Under the pieces are notes generated by a model that did not search any database, was not told the DNA's origin, and saw nothing but the letters and a program-made list of their open reading frames with translations. This document shows positions 1-6,344 of a stretch of 17,663 nt of DNA, piece after piece (the first letter of the stretch is position 1; each line of letters starts with the position of its first letter). Origin of the DNA: Thermoproteota archaeon (GTDB lineage Archaea; Thermoproteota; Korarchaeia; Korarchaeales; Korarchaeaceae); the NCBI GenBank assembly GCA_011042755.1, contig DRBY01000140.1, positions 1 to 17,663 on the forward strand. The letters are read 5' to 3'. A program made the translations under genes and the position numbers.

Positions 1-43
1 CCCCCGGCCGCCAAGAACCAGTAGTAGCTTCTCACTAATAGCA

Positions 44-502
44 TTATCCCTCTCTGAGAGAGCGCTCTTCACAGAAGATTTTCACGATCTGCTTCACGAT
101 CTCGGAGGATGAATCATGTGGGGATCCGAACTTGGGCAGTCTGACGATTTGGCATCGGACACTTCTTTTCTCCAGCTCGCTCCTCAGCCACTTTTCGTCT
201 GGCCACTGATCGTAGCCCAGCGCGATTATGTCAGGCTTTTCCCTCTCTATGATAGCCAGAGGATCTCCCGGATCTCCTAGCACAGCTCTGTCCACTGGCT
301 TGAGGCAGGAGACAAGGAAAACCCTCTCCTCCTCAGGGAGGATGGGCTCTCTTCCCTTGAACCTCTTAACGTTCTCGTCCCGCGCTACTACTACTACGAG
401 CTCTCCACCATTCCCCGCCAACTTCTTGGCGTACTGCAGCATCCTAGCGTGGCCAGGATGGAGTATGTCGAACGTCCCTGCTACGAGCACTTTCTTGCCC
501 AT
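44..502 (-). CDS. ribL: FAD synthase, archaeal RibL-type nucleotidyltransferase
   Basis: Transfers an AMP (in archaeal RibL also CMP) moiety to FMN to make FAD, in the cytoplasm. The protein is about 152 residues, matching the ~150 residues of Methanocaldococcus RibL. The nucleotidyltransferase signature GTFDILHPGH lies at residues 9-18. Further family-like stretches are VVVARDENVKRFKGREPILP (metal/ligand region), LKPVDRAVLGDPGDP and a C-terminal HDSSSEIVKQIV that occupies the place of the ISST-like motif. The reading frame is open further upstream, but the ATG at 502 has GGAGGG directly before it (511-506) and removes a 20-residue tail foreign to the family. The spacing is short (3-4 nt), so the ATG at 520 cannot be excluded. 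The gene diverges from the DHH phosphoesterase. A TATA-like TAATAAG on this strand near 540-534 would place the transcript start just ahead of the SD. Confidence 0.87.
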   Translation of the reverse strand: MGKKVLVAGTFDILHPGHARMLQYAKKLAGNGGELVVVVARDENVKRFKGREPILPEEERVFLVSCLKPVDRAVLGDPGDPLAIIEREKPDIIALGYDQWPDEKWLRSELEKRSVRCQIVRLPKFGSPHDSSSEIVKQIVKIFCEERSLREG

Positions 503-543
503 ATGCCCTCCGTCCCGCATGTTCAGCCAACTCTTATTACGGC

Positions 544-1536
544 ATGCGCGTCCTAAATCCAAGAGGGATGCCGCCAGATCCTGAGGAAGATGTACTAGAT
601 TGGCTGACTGCTACAGCTGATCCACCCTACTTGGTACTCTCTCACGGAGAGGATCTAGATGGACTGACTTCAGCCGCGATGCTCTACGCAGCTCTAGCTG
701 GCGAGGTGAGGCTAAGGTTTGAGAGTCCGGACAGGGCGCTGAGATCTCAGGCTCCCGTGCACATTGTCGCGGACCTGCCCCCTCCAGCGGGAGGGGCCTT
801 CATAATGTTTGATCACCACGAGACAAATGTAGCACTCGCTAGAGAGAGGGTTAAGAGAGCTTTCGTATCGCCACAATCTCCCTCAACAGCCGACGTAATC
901 AGGTCCGTGCTGGGGAGCAAAGTGGACTTCTCCAGGCTCTCCCCTCTTATCGAGCTGACCTCTAAGATAGACTCGGGCCTCATGGGATTTGAGGGAGCTG
1001 CCTTTACTGCAGCCGTGAAGAGAATCTTCTGGTCCCCTAAGAGGGGGGCCATCCTAGAGTCTATCGTTAGGTCCCTCCTCGAGTCTCCGCCTTCATCTGA
1101 GGAGGATCTCCTCGAGATTCCAGCCGTGAAGAGGTCCTGGAGCGAGATTCTCAGACTCCACAGCCAAGAGGTAGGATGGATAAGCGAACTCAGTTCTAGC
1201 CTAGAGCTTCAGGACTCCGGTCCGGCGGCTGCTGTGGTAGATATGAGGCGAGTGCCAGGCTACCTGACTCCTCTAGTACATCAGGCTCTGAGAGGTAGCT
1301 TCGATGTTGTGGTGACGCTTGGCAGATGGAGAGGAGAGGATTCGAGAGTATCGGTCAGGTCAAGGCCCGGAGGTCCCGCTATTGCACTGAGCCTAGCCAG
1401 AGTGTTTGGCGGCGGTGGCCACCCTAGAGCTGCGGGCTTCACGCTGAGGGCTGCAGATCTTCCGAGGATGATGGAGATCCTGCGGGAGTCAAACCTAAGA
1501 GTTGTGATCATCAAGCCCCCAACAGCGGCTCGATGA
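544..1536 (+). CDS. DHH/DHHA1 family phosphoesterase
   Basis: Member of the DHH superfamily of metal-dependent phosphoesterases (RecJ, NrnA-type nano-RNases and related archaeal enzymes); the substrate cannot be read from sequence. Visible motifs are SHGEDLDG at 33-40 (motif I, with an unusual Glu), the motif II aspartate in ADLPPP near 77, DHHE at 90-93 (motif III), KIDSGL near 140 (motif IV) and the DHHA1 glycine-rich GGGGHPRAAGF at 289-299. The 330 residues agree with a short two-domain NrnA-like enzyme without extra nucleic-acid-binding domains. No SD precedes the ATG at 544; the next ATG at 568 has GAGGG directly adjacent, which is too close to be a good site, so the start is uncertain by eight codons. 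It diverges from ribL across about 40 bp. Confidence 0.82.
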   Translation: MRVLNPRGMPPDPEEDVLDWLTATADPPYLVLSHGEDLDGLTSAAMLYAALAGEVRLRFESPDRALRSQAPVHIVADLPPPAGGAFIMFDHHETNVALARERVKRAFVSPQSPSTADVIRSVLGSKVDFSRLSPLIELTSKIDSGLMGFEGAAFTAAVKRIFWSPKRGAILESIVRSLLESPPSSEEDLLEIPAVKRSWSEILRLHSQEVGWISELSSSLELQDSGPAAAVVDMRRVPGYLTPLVHQALRGSFDVVVTLGRWRGEDSRVSVRSRPGGPAIALSLARVFGGGGHPRAAGFTLRAADLPRMMEILRESNLRVVIIKPPTAAR

Positions 1537-1594
1537 GTGTTCTGCAGGGGCCCTGGACCCCTCCAGTCAAGCGCTGGGCTTAAAGAAAATTTAA

Positions 1595-1610
1595 TTGATG
1601 GTTTAATCAA
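1595..1610. repeat. Inverted repeat in promoter region (TTGAT-6-ATCAA)
   Basis: TTGAT at 1595-1599 and ATCAA at 1606-1610 form a hyphenated palindrome with the spacer GGTTTA. It lies between two TATA-like stretches (AAAATTTAAT near 1587-1594 and CATATA at 1615-1620) ahead of the DUF835-like gene. This placement fits a repressor operator, but AT-rich palindromes occur easily by chance and no second copy was noticed. Confidence 0.3.
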
Positions 1611-1614
1611 GAAG

Positions 1615-1620
1615 CATATA
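1615..1620 (+). promoter_or_regulatory. TATA-like box upstream of the DUF835-like gene
   Basis: CATATA is centred about 27 bp upstream of the ATG at 1645, the distance expected for a leaderless archaeal transcript. A second AT-rich element (AAAATTTAAT, about 1587-1594) would instead give a leader of roughly 30 nt containing GAGGT at 1639-1643, which is well spaced for an ATG at 1651. The two promoter choices imply different starts. Confidence 0.4.
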
Positions 1621-1644
1621 GCTTGAAGCACGGTTAGCGAGGTC

Positions 1645-3078
1645 ATGGGAATGAATACGAACGGAAGACACGCGTGGCAGGGATGCGCTAAAATGATCAT
1701 GCTGATATCCGCCACTTGGGCTATTGGGCTCTTTCTATTCACTCTCGTAGACGCCAGCTCTTGGCAGCCGAAGCAAGCAGATCCATTTACATTCGCACTG
1801 AGAGTGGGATGCGTCTTAATAGTCTCCTTCTCTCTGCTGGTCTTTCTAATCATATGGAGAGTGCGGACTGAGGCTTTTCTCGTTTCTGAGTGGGGGTACT
1901 CCCTGTCCGGAACCATCCTCCTGCTGACTGCCGCATACCTGGCTCTTCTTGAGACCTCATATGTTGTCTCAGAGGAGGTCATTGCGGCGAGGTTGATAAC
2001 TACAGTGCTCGGAGCCATGGCCCTATCGTGGTCTCTCTCCTCGGCCGTGATCAAGGCGGCATCCATAGTGAGGTACCTCAGGCCGCCTCCCTCCATACAG
2101 CCTCTGTGGTTCGTCCTAGGGTGGGTCGGGTTCCTCCTCTCTCTAGCTCTGTTCTCAGAAGCTGGATGGGAGTGGAGCCTTAATACCGAGTTGGCGGTAC
2201 CAGATCTATTGGCCGATTTAGCCTACACATTAACACTCCTAGTTCCAGTCTCTAATTCTGCGCGGTTGCTCTCCCGATTTAGAGGGCCCAGTAAGTGGAT
2301 GGTGTCCAGCCTCGTAGCAGGCTTACTCGCTGGACTCACCGCTACCGCAATCTCGCTCCTCTCCGACATGGTTCTGATCCCAGAATTGTTGAGTAAGCTT
2401 GGCGTCTACGGATCTATAGCTCTCTCAGGCACATCCGTGCTTCCATCCCTCCTTTACTACCTCGGAGGGACGACCCTTCTAACGCCTAAGGAGGGCGCCA
2501 GGCTGGGCTCCTCCGTGAAGGGGTTCGTGCTCCTCGAGGTTCCGCCAGGCGTCAGGTACGTAACAGCGATATATGAGCTCCTTGAAGCTAGGACTAGCTG
2601 CGGCGATAGTTCCAGCTCTCTCATATTGATGACCCACCGCGGCTCCTCAGTAGACTCGTTTAAACCACTGAGGGAAAGAGCAGAGTTCGTAGTTTACCTC
2701 TCTGCCACTCCAGAGCTAATAACCCTGTGGGAGGCTGGAGGAAATGTGGCAAAGGTACCCATGCGACCAGATGTACTTCGAGAGGGGATGTCGCGTCTGC
2801 TGGGAGTGGACGGAGCCGTGGTTCTTCTCGACAATCTTACCGATGTAGTTACTGTGATGGGATTTGAAGAGACTCTCCTACTCATTTCAAGCGTCAAAGA
2901 GGTCTTGAACAGCAAGAACTCTTCCCTAGTGGCTATAGTCTTCCCTGAAGCTCACACAGAACAGGAGATAAAGAGTGTGGAATTGCTGGCTGACACGGTA
3001 ATCGATCTAAGGTCTACTGAAGCTCCAATAAAACGTGTGGGCCTGCAGCCTCCTAAGACCGAAATAGGAATTCCTTAA
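1645..3078 (+). CDS. Polytopic membrane protein with C-terminal DUF835-like domain
   Basis: The 477-residue protein has an N-terminal half of about seven or eight hydrophobic segments (roughly residues 16-37, 50-70, 85-105, 112-137, 151-170, 183-202, 217-239 and 250-270). A cytoplasmic domain of about 170 residues follows (290-460). That domain has the look of archaeal DUF835: a GFVLLEV opening strand, a central AVVLLDNLTDVVTVMGFEE block followed by a helix, and a LVAIVFPEAHTEQEI strand. The VLLDNL block resembles a degenerate Walker B of KaiC/RecA-like folds, and no Walker A is seen. DUF835 domains commonly occur in archaeal signalling proteins, so a membrane sensor is plausible but not shown. 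ATG 1645 fits a leaderless start; ATG 1651 fits the GAGGT SD. The KaiC-like gene follows after 159 bp with its own promoter. Confidence 0.72.
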   Translation: MGMNTNGRHAWQGCAKMIMLISATWAIGLFLFTLVDASSWQPKQADPFTFALRVGCVLIVSFSLLVFLIIWRVRTEAFLVSEWGYSLSGTILLLTAAYLALLETSYVVSEEVIAARLITTVLGAMALSWSLSSAVIKAASIVRYLRPPPSIQPLWFVLGWVGFLLSLALFSEAGWEWSLNTELAVPDLLADLAYTLTLLVPVSNSARLLSRFRGPSKWMVSSLVAGLLAGLTATAISLLSDMVLIPELLSKLGVYGSIALSGTSVLPSLLYYLGGTTLLTPKEGARLGSSVKGFVLLEVPPGVRYVTAIYELLEARTSCGDSSSSLILMTHRGSSVDSFKPLRERAEFVVYLSATPELITLWEAGGNVAKVPMRPDVLREGMSRLLGVDGAVVLLDNLTDVVTVMGFEETLLLISSVKEVLNSKNSSLVAIVFPEAHTEQEIKSVELLADTVIDLRSTEAPIKRVGLQPPKTEIGIP

Positions 3079-3126
3079 TGACCCGATAGGAGGGAACTAA
3101 TCTCGCTAGCCTCGCAAAAAACGAAT

Positions 3127-3136
3127 AAAGTAATAT
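3127..3136 (+). promoter_or_regulatory. TATA-like promoter for the KaiC-like operon
   Basis: The AT-rich AAGTAATAT stands out in an otherwise GC-rich spacer. With the TATA centre near 3133 the transcript would begin near 3158-3160, giving a leader of about 78 nt before the KaiC-like ATG, or a leaderless short ORF that starts at the ATG at 3160. Confidence 0.45.
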
Positions 3137-3153
3137 GGAGCGCCATCTCTCTT

Positions 3154-3234
3154 GGGCCGATGAGGTTGGAGGTGATCACCGAATCTCGGTGTGGTGGCTC
3201 GAAAGGCCCGAGGCCCCCCGGAGGTGATGATTAG
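3154..3234 (+). promoter_or_regulatory. Structured leader with nested short ORFs ahead of the KaiC-like gene
   Basis: This GC-rich leader holds several overlapping elements. GGTGATCACC (3171-3180) is a perfect palindrome. CACCGA-ATC-TCGGTG (3177-3191) is a perfect 6-bp hairpin that competes with it for the same CACC. GGGCC (3154-3158) can pair with GGCCC (3205-3209). GGAGGTGAT occurs twice, at 3168-3176 and at 3220-3228; the second is the SD of the KaiC-like gene. Two short ORFs read through it. An ATG at 3160 gives 24 codons ending at 3234, just before the main ATG at 3238. A GTG at 3189 gives MWWLERPEAPRR, with its stop inside the downstream SD. The features are seen directly; a regulatory role is inference. 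Confidence 0.35.
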
Positions 3235-3237
3235 CAA

Positions 3238-3942
3238 ATGGAGACTAAAATAGAGAGGGTCTCATCTGGCATTCCTGGGCTTGATGACATATTAGGAGGT
3301 GGCTTCCCCAGGCCTGCAGCCATTTTGCTCGCTGGGCATCCCGGAACCGGCAAGACTACGCTTACCGGACAGGTAGCGTATTACCGCGCCTCGCAGTTCG
3401 GCGAGAAGGTTCTCTACATAACTCTCTCAGAGCCAGCCGATAGGATTAGACTGCACTTTAAGATGCTGGGAATGGACTTTGAGCCGCTGGAGAAACAAGA
3501 CCTCATAGACTTCGCAGAGCTGATGCCGCTAACCGGCTCACCAGAGTATGTCAGGCAGGCCCTGGAGGGAATAATAGCGAAGGTGGAGAGCTTGGAGCCA
3601 AAGGTGCTTATCGTAGACAGCATATCCGCCATGCTTCAGTTCCTGCCAGCAGAGCAAGTCAGACCCCTCGTCCTCATGCTAGTTAAGCTCACCCACAATC
3701 TCGGGATATTGAGCTTCTTTATAGCAGAGCTTCCCATGCTTGGAGCAGTTAGGCTCTCTGGAGTCGAGGAATTCGTTTCAGATGGAGTGATAATCCTAAG
3801 GCACGAAGAGACCAGGGAGGGGCTATCCACAAGGATCAATGTCGTTAAGCTGAGGCTCTCCAGACACAGCCGAGAGTACTACGGGATCGCGATAACCGAT
3901 TCTGGGTTCGAGGTACTGGGGCCAATGCGTCTGGAAGGTTGA
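3238..3942 (+). CDS. KaiC-like RecA-superfamily ATPase (single domain)
   Basis: Single-domain KaiC/RadA-like P-loop ATPase of 234 residues. It starts with the family opening SGIPGLDDILGGGFPR (10-25). Walker A is GHPGTGKTT at 33-41, and an LSEP segment at 63-66 occupies the place of the KaiC catalytic Glu region. Walker B is VLIVDS at 123-128, and a C-terminal STRINVVKLRLSRHS block is typical of archaeal KaiC-like proteins. Such proteins act in archaeal signalling and regulation rather than as clocks; partners are often V4R, Roadblock or DUF835 proteins, and here a V4R gene follows ten bases later. The ATG is preceded by a perfect SD, GGAGGTGAT (3220-3228), with 9-nt spacing. Kinase versus plain ATPase activity cannot be decided. 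Confidence 0.88.
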   Translation: METKIERVSSGIPGLDDILGGGFPRPAAILLAGHPGTGKTTLTGQVAYYRASQFGEKVLYITLSEPADRIRLHFKMLGMDFEPLEKQDLIDFAELMPLTGSPEYVRQALEGIIAKVESLEPKVLIVDSISAMLQFLPAEQVRPLVLMLVKLTHNLGILSFFIAELPMLGAVRLSGVEEFVSDGVIILRHEETREGLSTRINVVKLRLSRHSREYYGIAITDSGFEVLGPMRLEG

Positions 3943-3955
3943 TAGGGGTGTTATG

Positions 3956-4735
3956 ATGCAGAACGAACCTTTTCCAGCTATTGCTAAGGCAAAGCAGGGA
4001 ACGATAGTAATCCTAAGGCTCGTCTTGGATCCCGAAAAACCCCCTATATCCGAGATAGCGTCTAAACTCGAGTCCCTCGGGTCAAGGATAGTCGGAGGCA
4101 TACACGGCGAGGTGGACGACTCTCACCTGTGGACGCTACTCTTAGAGGTTCCACCGAACGTCGATGGAGATGCCGTGGTAGAGGAGATGGCCTCGATCGA
4201 CGGAGTTAGAAGCGTTGAGAAGCACGGAGTGAAGGTAGGAGATTTCTGGCTTAACGATGCCCTCTCAGGCGTCGGCTTACTCGGTGCTAGAGCTGGGGTT
4301 CTTCCAATAGCTACGGCGAGGGCGCTGTTTGGAGCAGTCAAGAGGTACTGGGGCCCGGCGGGGGAGGCCTTCCTCTACCACATGGGGGTAGCTGCAGGCA
4401 AGGAGTCTTACCAAGAATTGCAGAGCAAGGTTCAGATGAGCGAACTCGATCTGCTCACATCCTTCCTAGGGCTGATCAAGGCGTCGGGATGGATTAACTG
4501 GTTTGAGGTAGTAGAGTTCAATCAATCGGAGGGCAGGGCGCTAATACGGGTCAAGGGATCGTTTGAGTGCGCCGAATCACGTGGGGCTGAAGGGAAGAGG
4601 AGTAACATACTTCGAGGACTGCTGGCCGGCTTTGTAGGGGCCATGTGGGGTATACCCACAGTTGGCGAGGAGCTGAAATGCGAGGCTATTGGAGACCCCT
4701 ACGACGAGATCCTCATAAGGGCCATGAAACTCTGA
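3956..4735 (+). CDS. ACT-like domain plus V4R (4-vinyl reductase) domain protein
   Basis: Two regions are visible. Residues about 17-95 have the alternating strand/helix pattern of an ACT-like regulatory domain (start TIVILRLVLD; later WTLLLEVPPNV and VEEMASIDGVRSVEKHGV). Residues about 115-256 match the V4R fold: a helical YHMGVAAGKESY region, then FNQSEGRALIRVKGSFECAE, an RSNILRGLLAGFVGAMWG helix and ELKCEAIGDPYDEI. The paired cysteines near 206 and 243 are the positions where V4R domains can bind zinc. V4R domains bind small ligands or hydrocarbons and serve as sensors, so with the KaiC-like ATPase just upstream a ligand-sensing role is a reasonable inference. There are two adjacent ATGs (3953 and 3956); GGGGTG at 3945-3950 is better spaced for the second. 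Numbering here counts from 3953. Confidence 0.82.
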   Translation: MQNEPFPAIAKAKQGTIVILRLVLDPEKPPISEIASKLESLGSRIVGGIHGEVDDSHLWTLLLEVPPNVDGDAVVEEMASIDGVRSVEKHGVKVGDFWLNDALSGVGLLGARAGVLPIATARALFGAVKRYWGPAGEAFLYHMGVAAGKESYQELQSKVQMSELDLLTSFLGLIKASGWINWFEVVEFNQSEGRALIRVKGSFECAESRGAEGKRSNILRGLLAGFVGAMWGIPTVGEELKCEAIGDPYDEILIRAMKL

Positions 4736-4754
4736 GACACTAGGGGGAACTGCT

Positions 4755-5126
4755 CTGAGCACTAGGCTAGAACTCGAGGAGATACTTAGAAAGCTTCAGA
4801 AGCAGGAACTGAAGCCTGATCGAAAGTTGGCGGAGACGGTCTGGTCGCTGCTAGCTAGATGCGAGAATTGCATGGACTTACTTAGCGAACGCGAGCTCGC
4901 AAGTGTCTGGAGTAGGTTGGTGAGGATCGGGATTCGCTCCGGAGACGAAGACCTGTATAGACTAGCAGATAGGGTGGAGCTGCTCCGCCGACTCGCGCGA
5001 AAGGCGCTGAAGACGATGGCTAGAGATGAACTCTCCGAGGCGGCAAGGATGGTCTTGCTGAAGGACTTGGAAAGAACCTCGCTAGGCAGATCTATCCTCT
5101 CAAAGCACGAACGTCGATCGACGTGA
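4755..5126 (+). CDS. Small helical protein of unknown function, apparent CTG start
   Basis: I do not recognise a family. The frame is rich in charged and leucine residues and predicts as several amphipathic helices. Its cysteines (CENC, in the RCENCMD stretch) may bind metal, though only one pair is present. The only conventional start is a TTG at 4827, which would give 99 residues but has no SD. The same frame is open upstream and reads STRLELEEILRKLQKQELKP, which looks like genuine coding helix. The stretch from the in-frame stop at 4725-4727 has no ATG, GTG or TTG, but a CTG at 4755 lies about 7 nt behind AGGGGG. This gives 123 residues and a start 20 nt after the V4R stop, so co-transcription with the KaiC-like operon is likely. 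It converges on the tRNA-Tyr gene. Confidence 0.55.
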   Translation: MSTRLELEEILRKLQKQELKPDRKLAETVWSLLARCENCMDLLSERELASVWSRLVRIGIRSGDEDLYRLADRVELLRRLARKALKTMARDELSEAARMVLLKDLERTSLGRSILSKHERRST

Positions 5127-5137
5127 AGAGAGGGTGG

Positions 5138-5256
5138 TCCCCCGGCCGGGATTTGAACCCGGGACCTGCCGGTTACTGCGCGAGCGGCCGCCGACGGAGG
5201 CCGGCGTAGATCGCCAGACCCTACAGCCGGCCGCTCTACCACTGAGCTACCGGGGG
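5138..5256 (-). tRNA. tRNA-Tyr (GTA anticodon) with intron
   Basis: Read on the minus strand, the arms are: acceptor CCCCCGG/CCGGGGG (7 perfect pairs, C1-G72 as usual for archaeal tRNA-Tyr), D arm GCTC-AGTGGTA-GAGC, anticodon stem GCCGG/CCGGC, loop CTGTAGA with anticodon GTA, variable AGGTC, and T arm CCGGG-TTCAAAT-CCCGG, with discriminator A at 5138. The mature length is 72 nt after removal of a 47-nt intron. CCA is encoded directly after the discriminator (5137-5135). A TATA-like box lies about 26 bp upstream. The gene converges on the small helical protein gene, leaving nine bases between them. Confidence 0.96.
5174..5220 (-). other. tRNA-Tyr intron, canonical 37/38 position with bulge-helix-bulge
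   Basis: The 47-nt intron lies between G37 and A38. The bulge-helix-bulge motif reads as follows. Exon CTGT (positions 32-35) pairs with intron GCAG, including one T-G wobble. The flanking three-base bulges are AG^G on the 5' side and TA^A on the 3' side, cut as expected for the archaeal splicing endonuclease. The intron interior is GC-rich and contains a CGCCG...CGGCG hairpin. Confidence 0.9.
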
Positions 5257-5277
5257 CGGGTTCTGTCTCTCCTCCTC

Positions 5278-5288
5278 GAAATAAAAGG
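5278..5288 (-). promoter_or_regulatory. TATA box for tRNA-Tyr
   Basis: On the minus strand this reads CCTTTTATTTC, centred about 26 bp upstream of the first tRNA base at 5256. It sits in the 38-bp gap behind the Trm112-like gene, so the tRNA probably has its own promoter even though it faces the same way as that gene. Confidence 0.6.
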
Positions 5289-5294
5289 GTTTCC

Positions 5295-5582
5295 TCATTT
5301 TATGAGTAGGAGGTCTGGCACCCCCTCAGATATCCCGTACCTCTTCCCGCAGGCCTCGCAGACTAGAGAACCTGCTATCACATCTCTACTCATGCATTGG
5401 ACGCACTGAGAAGGATCTTCAGGCAGGGGGCCCTCGTTTAGGGCGCAGTATCTCTCACAAATTGGCTTCTTAAGGTCACCTGGCTCCCAAGGCACTTCTT
5501 CCTCACTCGCGACTTCTAGCTTGAGGGGGAAGTGCCCGCACGCTGGGCAGATCAGGACGTCTAACAGTCGCCTCCTCATCAT
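5295..5582 (-). CDS. Trm112-like zinc-binding protein
   Basis: Trm112 proteins are small zinc proteins that activate and stabilise methyltransferases acting on tRNA, rRNA and release factors. This 96-residue protein has the family halves: LLDVLICPACG at the N-terminus and LVCEACGKRYGISEGVPDLL at the C-terminus, the last part being the usual YPI..GIP.ML element. Between them is an insert of about 45 residues with four more cysteines (C..YC and CVQC), a layout I associate with crenarchaeal-type members. The frame is open 33 codons further upstream, but that part is the shadow of the neighbouring HAD gene. The start is taken at the ATG whose bases overlap the upstream TGA (ATGA, 5579-5582), preceded by GGGTGGG; a second ATG follows immediately. 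Translational coupling with the HAD gene is likely. Confidence 0.78.
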   Translation of the reverse strand: MMRRRLLDVLICPACGHFPLKLEVASEEEVPWEPGDLKKPICERYCALNEGPLPEDPSQCVQCMSRDVIAGSLVCEACGKRYGISEGVPDLLLIK

Positions 5583-6298
5583 ACCCACCCTATCTCTCTC
5601 AACGCCCTGGGGAGATCGGCTAGACTCTCCACGATTGCGTCGGCCTCTTCTGGGGGAGCGAGCCCCTCCCTCTTTACCCACACTGTAGTCATGCCTATTG
5701 ACTTTGCCCCTGAGATATCGGCCTTTGGGTCGTCTCCCACCATAATCGCGCCCTGAGGCGGCGCGTTCAAGGCCTCTAGAGCGGACAAGAAAGCCCTAGG
5801 GTGTGGCTTTCTGTATCCTACTTCAGCAGACACGAGTATGGCGTCAAAGAATTTCTCCAAGCCCGCCATCCGGAGCCGCTCTCTAATCATCCCAGGGTGC
5901 GGGGAGTTCGCCAGAACGCCGAGGGCGAATCCACTTTTGCGAGCGAACTGAATAGCGGCAACGGCGCCCTCCTTAACCCGCGTGGCCTTGAGGAACGGCT
6001 CTGCAAATGCCCGGAGCTGTGCAGGACCCACGTCACAGTCTAGACCCAACCTGCTGAAGAACCTCCTCACTTCTTCTGCGGCTGGAATTTCAACGAGTCG
6101 ATCGCTCCTAATATTCTCTATCTCTTCGTGCACTTGCAGGTAAGCCTCGAGCGCACGGTCAAGGTCGGCCGCAGGGACTCCGCAGCTGTTTAGGAGAGCC
6201 CTCACTCTGATCCTATAGTACTCCCTGCTGTCCACCTCGGGCTCGACTATTGTGTGCCAGACGTCGAACAGTATACATCGCATCTCGATGCGGGTCAA
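5579..6298 (-). CDS. HAD-superfamily hydrolase, subclass I, with DxWxT motif
   Basis: HAD hydrolase of 239 residues with a helical cap (about 25-105). Motif I is FDVWHT (11-16): the nucleophile Asp12 is present, but the usual second Asp is Trp14, as in the FDxWGT subgroup of archaeal HADs and similar to the Tyr in haloacid dehalogenases. Motif II is Ser132 in ANS, motif III is Lys164 in YRKPHP, and motif IV is GDDPKAD at 188-194. Phosphatase or other hydrolase activity is possible and the substrate is unknown. The start is TTG at 6298, chosen because TAGGAG lies 6 nt upstream (6310-6305); the first ATG, at 6283, has no SD. It overlaps the Trm112-like gene by four bases and diverges from the small Cys protein. 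Confidence 0.83.
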   Translation of the reverse strand: MTRIEMRCILFDVWHTIVEPEVDSREYYRIRVRALLNSCGVPAADLDRALEAYLQVHEEIENIRSDRLVEIPAAEEVRRFFSRLGLDCDVGPAQLRAFAEPFLKATRVKEGAVAAIQFARKSGFALGVLANSPHPGMIRERLRMAGLEKFFDAILVSAEVGYRKPHPRAFLSALEALNAPPQGAIMVGDDPKADISGAKSIGMTTVWVKREGLAPPEEADAIVESLADLPRALREIGWV

Positions 6299-6344
6299 AG
6301 AGAACTCCTAAAAATGGCCCGCCACAGGGTAGTTGGTATCCAAC

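Noticed and set aside
1541..1570. Possible terminator hairpin GGGG...CCCC after the DHH gene
   Set aside because: Only four pairs with no following T-run; archaeal termination would rely on T-rich stretches, so it was not listed.
3154..3209. Hammerhead-ribozyme-like core (GATGAG ... CGAAA)
   Set aside because: The first conserved U of CUGAUGA is C, helix II is poor, the flanking GGGCC and GGCCC pair with each other rather than forming helices I and III, and no cleavage-site stem is present.
3221..3230. Box C-like motif (GTGATGA) suggesting a C/D guide RNA
   Set aside because: It is part of the Shine-Dalgarno of the KaiC-like gene, and no box D, C' or D' elements with proper spacing were found.
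5134..5409. Open frame of 91 codons on the plus strand
   Set aside because: It runs through the antisense of the tRNA-Tyr gene and the end of the Trm112-like gene; it includes the protein-like but spurious translation of the T arm region.
5583..5681. Thirty-three-codon extension of the Trm112-like protein
   Set aside because: It is an Arg/Gly-rich shadow of the HAD gene; the family begins at the LLDVLICP block.
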